From contig VGHA01000001.1 in the NCBI GenBank assembly GCA_016868375.1, forward strand, positions 1 through 64,000: DNA of 64,000 nucleotides, written 5' to 3'. This DNA comes from Betaproteobacteria bacterium. Lineage in GTDB: Bacteria; Pseudomonadota; Gammaproteobacteria; Burkholderiales; Burkholderiaceae_E. The notes below the pieces were generated by a model. That model made no database searches. It saw only the letters and a list, made by a program, of their open reading frames with translations, and was not told the origin of the DNA. Below are positions 56,793 through 64,000 of the stretch, piece after piece. The position numbers and the translations under genes were made by a program. The first letter of the stretch is position 1; each line of letters begins with the position of its first letter.

Positions 56793-57791
56793 TTATTTGG
56801 TCATTCGAATCGAGCGATCCAGGAACTCATTGGTGTAAGCCGACTTCACATCGAACGGCTTATCAAGTCCGATGTATTCGCGCACCAGATCGTAATCGCT
56901 CTGCATACGCTTGTCTTCATGGATGCCCAGGGCGATTTCGCGCGAGAACTTGTCACTCATCAGCACCTCGACCAGCGACCAGTTGACCAGTTCGTTATCG
57001 AACTTGAGCGCACCGTTGGCATCAATCAGCGCCTGAACGCAGGGCCGCGGCTCAGCGACGCAGGCTGCGAATGCGCGCTGGGTCACCTTCACAAACTTGT
57101 CGATTGCTGCGCGATTTTTCTGCAGAAACTGCGGATTGACGATGATGGAGTTGCCGTAGGGGTTGAGCCCCGCATCACGCCACGCGAGAAAGCCCATGTC
57201 AGCGCCCAATTCAGCCTGGAACACATGGTGAAGGTTGTAGAACGAGGTGGTGGCGTCGATCGACTTTGCCTTCAGCGCCGACAGCTTGGCGTTGGCATCG
57301 ATGTTGACCCAGGTGACTGATTTCGGGTCCATGCCATTGGCCTTGGCAAGCGCCGGCCACATCGTGCGAGCCCCGTCGGCCGCCGGGTTCCCGATGCGTT
57401 TGCCGGCCAGGTCTTTCACCGACTTGATGCCAGAGCTTTTCAGCCAGTAAAGCCCCTGTGGCGAGTTCGCGTACACATTGAAGACAGCAACGGTCTGGGC
57501 GCCTTTGCCAGCAGCCACCAGAGCCCCGGCCATATCAGCCAACCCCACCGGGTTGGCACCAGCGCCTACCTTCTGGGTGGACAGCGCCGAGCCACGACCT
57601 GGCTCGAGATTGACGTCCAGCCCTTCCTTTGCGTACCAGCCAAGCTTCTTCGCGTAGTAGTACGGCGCATGATCGCCACCTGGGACCCAGTTCAGCACAA
57701 AGTCAATTTTGGTTTGAGCCGTTACTGAACCAGCGGCCAGCGCGGCGGCCAATAGTGTTGCTGCGCGTGTGGCAGCCAGGCGTGAAAGCAT
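56793..57791 (-). CDS. ABC transporter substrate-binding protein, NMT1/THI5 type
   Basis: KIDFVLNWVPGGDHAPYYYAKKLGWYAKEGLDVNLEPGRGSALSTQKVGAG; start set at MLSRLAATRAATLL. Confidence 0.9.
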   Translation of the reverse strand: MLSRLAATRAATLLAAALAAGSVTAQTKIDFVLNWVPGGDHAPYYYAKKLGWYAKEGLDVNLEPGRGSALSTQKVGAGANPVGLADMAGALVAAGKGAQTVAVFNVYANSPQGLYWLKSSGIKSVKDLAGKRIGNPAADGARTMWPALAKANGMDPKSVTWVNIDANAKLSALKAKSIDATTSFYNLHHVFQAELGADMGFLAWRDAGLNPYGNSIIVNPQFLQKNRAAIDKFVKVTQRAFAACVAEPRPCVQALIDANGALKFDNELVNWSLVEVLMSDKFSREIALGIHEDKRMQSDYDLVREYIGLDKPFDVKSAYTNEFLDRSIRMTK

Positions 57792-57808
57792 GAAAGGTCT
57801 CCCTGTTG

Positions 57809-57848
57809 TGTTGACACGTGTTGGCCCGTGTTGGCCCGTGTTCGCCAA
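57809..57848. repeat. Four imperfect tandem 10-bp units
   Basis: tgttgacacg / tgttggcccg / tgttggcccg / tgttcgccaa. Confidence 0.75.
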
Positions 57849-57929
57849 GCAGTTCGATGATAGATCATTGACGCCCGTCCGGCCATCCATCAAGATCCCC
57901 GCCGTCGAATACGAAACGATTCCGTTACC

Positions 57930-59021
57930 GTGCACCGATCTCAACTGCCCCCCGCCATCACTCGACTGCTACAGGAAGGCACGGTAATCCCCGCGCATCC
58001 CCTCGCGCTCAATGCCCAGCGGCAACTCGATATCCGCCGGCAGCGTGCGCTCACGCGCTACTACGTCGAAGCGGGTTCAGGTGGATTGGCGGTCGGTGTT
58101 CACGCCACGCAATTTGCGATACGGGAACGCGGCCTGTATGCGCCCGTTCTCGAGCTTGCCGCGCGCACCGCTCAAGACCACCTCGAGCGTCTTGGCGAGC
58201 GGCGACCACTGGTCATGATTGCCGGACTGGCCGGCGGCACTGCACAGGCTATTGCCGAAGCCAGAACGGCGGTCTCGCTCGGTTATCACTGCGGCATGCT
58301 GTCTCTGTCCGCCATGCGCGGCGTCGATCTCGACACCCTGGTCGGACACTGCGAAGCGGTCGCTGCGGAAATCCCGTTGGTCGGGTTCTATCTGCAGACC
58401 GCTGTCGGCGGCATCGACCTGCCCGCCTCTTTCTGGCAGCGCTTCGCCGCAATCGACAATGTGGTGGCCGTCAAGGTGGCGCCGTTCAACCGCTACCGAA
58501 CGCTTGATGTCGCGCGGGGCATCGCGCTGGCCCATGCGGAGGAGCGCGTCACGCTTTATACGGGCAACGACGATCACATCGTCCTCGATCTGGTCACGCC
58601 CTTCGCGGTACGCCGCCCGGCACGCAACGGCCATGGCCTTGAAGGGGTCATTATCAAGATTCGGGGCGGGCTGCTGGGTCACTGGTCGGTGTGGACACAC
58701 TCGGCGGTCAAACTGTTTGAGCGAATTCGGGCCGCGCGGGCATCGGCCACGCTGGACACCAGCCTGCTGGCGCTGGACGCGCGGGTCACCGACTGTAATG
58801 CCGCGTTGTTTGATGTTGCGAACAACTTCGCTGGCTGCATCGCCGGCTGCCATGAAGTGCTGCGCCGCCAAGGGTTGTTGGAAGGTATCTGGTGCCTCGA
58901 TCCCAATGAAACCTTATCGCCGGGCCAGGCTGCCGAGCTGGACCGGGTCTGCCGCGAGCATCCCGACCTGATCGATGACGAGTTCGTGCGAAGCCGGCTC
59001 GATCGTTGGCTTGCAGACTGA
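57930..59021 (+). CDS. Dihydrodipicolinate synthase/N-acetylneuraminate lyase (DapA) family protein
   Basis: VIPAHPLALNAQRQLDIRRQRALTRYYVEAGSGGLAVGVHATQF; LVGFYLQTA; VVAVKVAPFN; GTG start. Confidence 0.8.
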   Translation: MHRSQLPPAITRLLQEGTVIPAHPLALNAQRQLDIRRQRALTRYYVEAGSGGLAVGVHATQFAIRERGLYAPVLELAARTAQDHLERLGERRPLVMIAGLAGGTAQAIAEARTAVSLGYHCGMLSLSAMRGVDLDTLVGHCEAVAAEIPLVGFYLQTAVGGIDLPASFWQRFAAIDNVVAVKVAPFNRYRTLDVARGIALAHAEERVTLYTGNDDHIVLDLVTPFAVRRPARNGHGLEGVIIKIRGGLLGHWSVWTHSAVKLFERIRAARASATLDTSLLALDARVTDCNAALFDVANNFAGCIAGCHEVLRRQGLLEGIWCLDPNETLSPGQAAELDRVCREHPDLIDDEFVRSRLDRWLAD

Positions 59022-59029
59022 GGAACCCA

Positions 59030-59797
59030 ATGAATCCCCTTGACTCGTCATACACACGCTGGACCTTCGCAGTGCTCGCCCACATCGCGCTGGTCGTCGC
59101 CTGGTATCTGTTCGTTGAAATCGGGCAGGTACCTAAATTCGTGATGCCGTCGCCTCAAGCCACGCTTGATGCGCTCATGAATCCCAACTACAGCTGGTGG
59201 ACCAACATCGCAGTAACAGGCACCGAAATATTTGGCGGCTATCTGCTGGCTCTGGTCGTAGGGGTGCTGCTGGCGCTGGTCTTCACCTGGTCGCGAACGC
59301 TGGAAGCCTTATGCCTGCCTCTGCTCGTCACACTGAACATGATTCCCAAAGTGGCGCTCGGACCGCTGATCATCGTCTGGTTCAAATACGGCGTATTTCC
59401 GAACACGCTCATGGCGTTCTCAATCGCTGTGTTCCCGATTCTTCTGACAACAGCGCGCGGGCTGCGAGAAATCGAACCGGAGCTGCTCGACCTGGTGAAG
59501 TCTCTGCGGGGTTCACGCTGGCAGGTGTTTGCCAAGATTCAGCTGCCGGGGGCGCTACCGTATATTTTTTCGGGAATGAAGGTGGGGTCCATCCTGGCCG
59601 TGGCCGGTGCAATCGTGGGCGAGTTCCTGGGCTCCGATAAAGGCCTGGGTTACCTGATGCTGCAGGTACAGGTCACGCTGGACACGCCCGCCATGTTCAT
59701 GGCGGTTATCCTGATCACCATTATCGGCATGTTGCTGTACGGATTGGTGCTGCTTCATGAGCGGCTGCTGGTGGTGCGTGATGCGCGTGTAGCCTGA
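59030..59797 (+). CDS. ABC transporter permease, SsuC/TauC/ThiX type
   Basis: GTEIFGGYLLALVVGVLLALVFTWSRTLEALCLPLLVTLNMIPKVALGPLIIVWF; SLRGSRWQVFAKIQLPGALPYIFSGMKVG. Confidence 0.9.
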   Translation: MNPLDSSYTRWTFAVLAHIALVVAWYLFVEIGQVPKFVMPSPQATLDALMNPNYSWWTNIAVTGTEIFGGYLLALVVGVLLALVFTWSRTLEALCLPLLVTLNMIPKVALGPLIIVWFKYGVFPNTLMAFSIAVFPILLTTARGLREIEPELLDLVKSLRGSRWQVFAKIQLPGALPYIFSGMKVGSILAVAGAIVGEFLGSDKGLGYLMLQVQVTLDTPAMFMAVILITIIGMLLYGLVLLHERLLVVRDARVA

Positions 59798-59851
59798 GAA
59801 CGTCAACGTCGCGCGGACACAGTCAAACGATTACAACCGAGGAGATCATTC

Positions 59852-60847
59852 ATGAACGCTTCCCACACTTTGAAGCCAGGCCTGAAGCTCTGTGCCGCCG
59901 CCTTTCTTTCAATCGCCGTTGCCGGCGCGGCACACGCGCAAACCGAAATCAAGTTCGGCCACGTCGGTGAACCCGGCTCGCTTTATCAGGTGATTGGCGA
60001 CGAATTCGCTCGCCGAGCCAACACGCTTCTGGCGGGGAAGGCGAAGGTGGTCGTGTATGGCAGCAGCCAGTTGGGGGGCGACAAGGAAATGCTGCAAAAG
60101 CTGCGGCTGGGCACACTCGACCTGTCGCTTCCGTCAACCATCATGTCCTCTGAGGTCGATCTCATCGGCATGTTTGAAATGCCTTATATCGTCAAAGATC
60201 GAGCCCATATGGCACGCATCGAAAAAGAGATTTTCTGGCCCGACATCGCGCCTGCGGTGGAAAAGAAAGGCTTGAAAGTGCTCGCGGTATGGGAGAACGG
60301 TTATCGGCATCTGACCAATAACCGTCGCCCGATTAACGTTCCAGACGATCTCAAGGGAATCAAGCTGCGTGTGCCTGAGGGAAAGTGGCGAATCAAGATG
60401 TTTCAGAACTATGGTGCCAGTCCCAGCCCCATGAAGTTCTCAGAGCTGTTCACGGCTCTGCAAACCGGTGTGATGGACGGTCAGGAGAACCCGTTCACGC
60501 AAATTTACTCATCGAAACTGCACGAGGTTCAAAAGTTCCTGTCCCTCTCTGGGCATGTCTACAGCCCGGCGTTCCTCACGGCGGGTCTTAAAAAATTCTC
60601 ATCCCAACCTGAGCCTGTGCGTAAGGCGATTGAGACGGCCGCCCGCGAAACGCAAGCCTTCGTGTACGAGACCGCCACGAAAGCCGAGAAAGACCTGCTC
60701 GACAAAATCCGAGCCAGTGGCATTCAGGTCAATGAAGTCAACAAAGACGCCTTTATTGCTGCAAGCCGCCCAACCTACGAAGAGTTCGGCAAGGAAGTCG
60801 CGGGAGCGAAAGCGCTGATTGACAAAGCCGTCAGCCTCGGTCGGTAG
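59852..60847 (+). CDS. dctP: TRAP transporter solute-binding protein, DctP type
   Basis: EIKFGHVGEPGSLYQVIGDEFARRANTLLAGKAKVVVYGSSQLGGDKEMLQKLRLGTLDLSLPS. Confidence 0.9.
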   Translation: MNASHTLKPGLKLCAAAFLSIAVAGAAHAQTEIKFGHVGEPGSLYQVIGDEFARRANTLLAGKAKVVVYGSSQLGGDKEMLQKLRLGTLDLSLPSTIMSSEVDLIGMFEMPYIVKDRAHMARIEKEIFWPDIAPAVEKKGLKVLAVWENGYRHLTNNRRPINVPDDLKGIKLRVPEGKWRIKMFQNYGASPSPMKFSELFTALQTGVMDGQENPFTQIYSSKLHEVQKFLSLSGHVYSPAFLTAGLKKFSSQPEPVRKAIETAARETQAFVYETATKAEKDLLDKIRASGIQVNEVNKDAFIAASRPTYEEFGKEVAGAKALIDKAVSLGR

Positions 60848-60851
60848 ACGC

Positions 60852-61397
60852 ATGATCAGCACTCAATCCACGCCACCGCGTGCCGACGCGCTCGCCCGTT
60901 TTCGAGAACGGTACGCCTTGGCCCTCGAGCGCCTTGTGATCATTCTGATGGTGGTGCTCGCTGGAGAGGTCGTCCTGGGCGTCCTCATGCGCGCAATAGG
61001 ACGCCCGCTGGTCTGGTACGACGAAATGGCCTCTGTCCTGTTGGCGTGGCTCACGTTCTACGGGTCGGCACTGGCATCGGCCAGGCGCGCCCATATCGGA
61101 TGCCCCGAACTGGTTGATCAACTGCCCGCGCGGCCCCGGCGACAACTCGCAATCGTTTCGCAAATCATGGTGATCGCCTTCTTCGCCTTGGTGGGGTGGG
61201 TGGGAGCAGTCATTCTTCCAGTGCTTGCGGACGAAATGCTCGTCAGCGTCCCCTGGCTGTCGGCGGCCGTGGTCCAGTCGGTAATTCCCGTCTCAGCCGC
61301 GCTGATCCTGGTTGCCGAAATCCTGAACCTGGTTGACCTGCTTCGGTCGCATCCACCCGGGCAGAGTGGTTCGTCACTTGCTGACGGACTTCATTAG
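60852..61397 (+). CDS. dctQ: TRAP transporter small permease, DctQ type
   Basis: ALERLVIILMVVLAGEVVLGVLMRAIGRPLVWYDEMASVLLAWLTFYGSALASARRAHIGCPELVD. Confidence 0.85.
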   Translation: MISTQSTPPRADALARFRERYALALERLVIILMVVLAGEVVLGVLMRAIGRPLVWYDEMASVLLAWLTFYGSALASARRAHIGCPELVDQLPARPRRQLAIVSQIMVIAFFALVGWVGAVILPVLADEMLVSVPWLSAAVVQSVIPVSAALILVAEILNLVDLLRSHPPGQSGSSLADGLH

Positions 61398-61412
61398 CCG
61401 GAGGACCATGAC

Positions 61413-62699
61413 ATGGGCACGATGTTCCTGTTGTTTGCCGCGGTGCTGCTGCTGGTACTGATCAACATTCCGATTGCAGTATCACTCGGCATCGTCTCAG
61501 TCATTGCCATGCTGGTTACGCAGGGCACTGACTCACTGCCAAACGTTGCGCTCGTCATTTATAACGGCGCTACCAACTTTCCGCTGCTAGCCATCCCGCT
61601 GTTCATCCTGGCTGGCGCCATCATGAACGCGTCCGGCATTTCACAGCGGCTGATCGCGTTCGCAGGGGCATTGTTCGGTTGGGTCAGGGGCGGTCTCGCG
61701 CATGTGTCGATCGGCGCTTCGCTGTTCTTTGCTGAGATTTCCGGCTCAGCGGTTGCAGATGTTGCAGCGCTCGGATCGATCCTGATTCCTGGGATGAAGG
61801 AAAAGGGCTACCCCGCACCGTACGCTGCAGCGGCGATGTCTTCTGCAGCCACCCTCGCCGTGATTATTCCGCCTTCAATCCCGATGATCCTCTATGCCGT
61901 CATGGCAGAGGCATCCGTGGTTCAACTGTTTGTCGCGGGCATCGTGCCTGGCCTGATCGGCGCGTTCGGCCTGATGTTGGTCGCCAGCTTTCTCGCCCAT
62001 CGCTACAACCTGCCAAGCGACGAACGTTTCTCACTCCGCCGCGTAATTGAAACCGGTCGCCAGGCGTTCTGGGCATTTCTGCTGCCCATCATCATTCTTG
62101 GCGGCATCTTTGGCGGCATCGTGACCGCCACCGAAGGCGCAGCCCTGGCCGTGGTGGCCGCACTATTCGTAGGACTGGTCATTTACCGGGAACTCGATCT
62201 GAAGACGCTTCGGGCTGCAGTGGTTGAAGGCGGCATTCAAACCGCGGTGGTCATGCTGCTCGTTGCGACCAGCGCGCTGCTTGGCGCATATCTCACCGAG
62301 ATGCAGTCACCGCAGGCGCTCGCCCGCGCTGTGTCCGAGTTCACCAACAACAAATGGCTGATACTCGCGCTTCTCAACGTGCTGTTTCTTTTTCTGGGGA
62401 TGTTTCTGCATTCAGCGGCAGCCATCATCCTGGTGGTACCTATCGTGATGCCATTGGTACGTGCGGCGGGCATCGATCCTGTTCACTTTGGACTCATCGT
62501 TACCATCAACCTTGGAATCGGCCAGCAAACGCCCCCTGTCGCCAGCGTTTTGATGGTGGCCAGTTCAATTGCCAAAGCGTCGGTATGGGACGTCACCCGC
62601 GTGAACGTGTGGTTCATCGGAATTCTGCTGATCGTGCTGATGCTGGTCACCTACGTACCGATTACCGGGATGGGATTGGTGGAGGCGCTCTACCGATAA
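61413..62699 (+). CDS. dctM: TRAP transporter large permease, DctM type
   Basis: FAEISGSAVADVAALGSILIPGMKEKGYPAPYAAAAMSSAATLAVIIPPSIPMILYAV. Confidence 0.92.
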   Translation: MGTMFLLFAAVLLLVLINIPIAVSLGIVSVIAMLVTQGTDSLPNVALVIYNGATNFPLLAIPLFILAGAIMNASGISQRLIAFAGALFGWVRGGLAHVSIGASLFFAEISGSAVADVAALGSILIPGMKEKGYPAPYAAAAMSSAATLAVIIPPSIPMILYAVMAEASVVQLFVAGIVPGLIGAFGLMLVASFLAHRYNLPSDERFSLRRVIETGRQAFWAFLLPIIILGGIFGGIVTATEGAALAVVAALFVGLVIYRELDLKTLRAAVVEGGIQTAVVMLLVATSALLGAYLTEMQSPQALARAVSEFTNNKWLILALLNVLFLFLGMFLHSAAAIILVVPIVMPLVRAAGIDPVHFGLIVTINLGIGQQTPPVASVLMVASSIAKASVWDVTRVNVWFIGILLIVLMLVTYVPITGMGLVEALYR

Positions 62700-62750
62700 C
62701 TGCTGCGTCGGCTGCAGTTGCAGCAGCAATGCATTGCCTGACAGGCGTGT

Positions 62751-63383
62751 TTATTTGGTCCCGAAAATTCTGTCCCCGGCATCACCCAGCCCCGGCACGA
62801 TGTATCCGTGCTCGTTTAGCTGCCGATCGATTGCTGCGGTGTACACCGGCACATCAGGGTGGTGTTGATGGAAATTCGCCAGGCCCTCTGGTGCGGCCAG
62901 CAGGCACACGAAGCGGATGGAGCGAGGCTTGGTCGCGCGGATCCTGTCAACCGAAGCAACCGCTGAGTTGCCGGTGGCCAGCATCGGGTCAAGCACGATG
63001 ACATCGCGCTCGCCCATGTCATGCGGCACTTTGAAGTAGTACTCCACTGCGTTCAAGGTTTCCGGATCTCGAAACAGGCCCACATGCCCTACCCGCGCGC
63101 TGGGTACCACCTCGAGCATGCCATCGAGAAACCCCTGCCCCGCCCGCATGATCGCCACCAGCACAATCTTCTTGCCGTCGATGGTCGGCGCCTGCATCGC
63201 CTCAAGCGGCGTTTCAACGGTAATCATCTGGACCGGCATGTCCCGCAACACCTCATAGGCCATCAGAATGCCGATCTCATGCAGAAGCCTGCGAAAGCTG
63301 TTGGTGCTGGTGTCCTTGCGACGCATCAGCGTGAGCTTGTGCTGAATGAGCGGATGCGTCAGGTGGTGAACCAAATCAGTCAT
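62751..63383 (-). CDS. upp: Uracil phosphoribosyltransferase
   Basis: [75 protein letters not shown]. Confidence 0.95.
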   Translation of the reverse strand: MTDLVHHLTHPLIQHKLTLMRRKDTSTNSFRRLLHEIGILMAYEVLRDMPVQMITVETPLEAMQAPTIDGKKIVLVAIMRAGQGFLDGMLEVVPSARVGHVGLFRDPETLNAVEYYFKVPHDMGERDVIVLDPMLATGNSAVASVDRIRATKPRSIRFVCLLAAPEGLANFHQHHPDVPVYTAAIDRQLNEHGYIVPGLGDAGDRIFGTK

Positions 63384-63425
63384 GTCGGGTCACTCCGAGG
63401 GTCTTGAGTACAGAAGCTGCTCGGG

Positions 63426-63737
63426 CTACCCGAACCGAAGCGAGCGTAGCCCCACCGTGCGATCGATGATCAGCACCACCAGCAGCGTCATCACGATGCT
63501 GACACTGGATACCGCAGCCGCGGTCGGATCGAAATCCCAGCGCAGATAGTCGAACAATTGCAATGGCAGCGTGGTCATTCCTACCCCCTTCAACAGCAGC
63601 GAAAGGTTGAAGAGGTCAAACGAAATAATGAAGGCAAACAGTGCGCCAGTAATCAGCCCTGGCTTGATAAGCGGCAGCGTGATGCGCCTGAAACAGGTCC
63701 ATGGGCCGGCACCCAGGCTACGACCTGTGGGCCCCAT
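63426..63737 (-). pseudogene. C-terminal fragment of a PotB/PotC-type ABC transporter permease
   Basis: [67 protein letters not shown] begins inside the EAA loop; upstream DNA is a hairpin and tRNA-Pro. Confidence 0.65.
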
Positions 63738-63756
63738 GTGTGCGTGGCTGAAAAGA

Positions 63757-63792
63757 AAACGGGCCAGATCCCTCGTGAGGACTGGCCCGTTT
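63757..63792 (-). terminator. Rho-independent terminator downstream of tRNA-Pro
   Basis: Minus strand AAACGGGCCAG...CTGGCCCGTTT 11-bp stem followed by TTCTTTTC. Confidence 0.8.
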
Positions 63793-63798
63793 GATGCG

Positions 63799-63875
63799 TG
63801 GTCGGGGTGGCGGGATTCGAACTCGCGACCCCTTGCACCCCATGCAAGTGCGCTACCAGGCTGCGCTACACCCCG
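63799..63875 (-). tRNA. tRNA-Pro (anticodon GGG), CCA encoded
   Basis: Minus strand CGGGGTGTAGCGCAGCCTGGTAGCGCACTTGCATGGGGTGCAAGGGGTCGCGAGTTCGAATCCCGCCACCCCGACCA; folds as a 77-nt cloverleaf. Confidence 0.97.
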
Positions 63876-63890
63876 AAGACCAAGATTATA

Positions 63891-64000
63891 TCAGCGAAGC
63901 AGCTCGAGCGCCTGCTGAAGTGCCTCGCGCACAGAACGATGACCGTCAAACGGGTCAAGCGCGAACGGAAGGCTTGGCTGCTGAGCGTTGTCACGCGTGA
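63891..64000 (-). CDS. Possible C-terminal end of an unidentified CDS running off the window
   Basis: Minus-strand open frame ...[35 protein letters not shown]; no family recognised. Confidence 0.3.
   Translation of the reverse strand, partial: TRDNAQQPSLPFALDPFDGHRSVREALQQALELLR

Noticed and set aside
62700-62746. CTGCTGC...GCAGCAG and GCCTGaCAGGC inverted repeats after dctM
   Set aside because: Weak, short stems with a poor T tract; may be a terminator but not supported enough to list.
63791-64000. 69-aa plus-strand ORF starting [17 protein letters not shown]
   Set aside because: This is the well-known artefact of translating the reverse complement of a tRNA gene.
1-64000. CRISPR arrays, transposases, integrases, phage genes, rRNA operons, toxin-antitoxin or classic defence systems
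   Set aside because: Looked for on both strands via ORF products and repeats; nothing recognisable found.

Overview
64 kb window from a GC-rich, probably betaproteobacterial (Burkholderiales-like, inferred) chromosome. It is dominated by catabolic and transport modules: a TAXI-TRAP operon carrying an oligogalacturonate-lyase-like beta-propeller; an LLM-flavin oxidoreductase plus Liv-type ABC operon; a long minus-strand operon combining a Rieske dioxygenase, a CoxSML-type molybdenum hydroxylase, a TarD-like enolase-superfamily enzyme and a FAD monooxygenase; an SDR plus heme-oxygenase-like (PqqC/CADD-type) pair; three Bug-type receptors; two DctPQM TRAP systems; an incomplete otn (tetronate) module; a DUF993 / Gfo-Idh / sugar isomerase / MetE-like / epimerase block; upp; and tRNA-Pro(GGG). 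I recognised no transposase, integrase, CRISPR array or rRNA. Decayed features include a C-terminal remnant of an isocitrate/isopropylmalate-dehydrogenase-family gene, a frameshifted GST gene, and an ABC permease C-terminal fragment abutting tRNA-Pro. Candidate regulatory DNA includes two 15-bp palindromes 21 bp apart (17537-17572) and a 10-bp phased repeat (57809-57848). Only one transcription factor (IclR) was recognised. All family calls come from reading motifs by eye; no database search was run.
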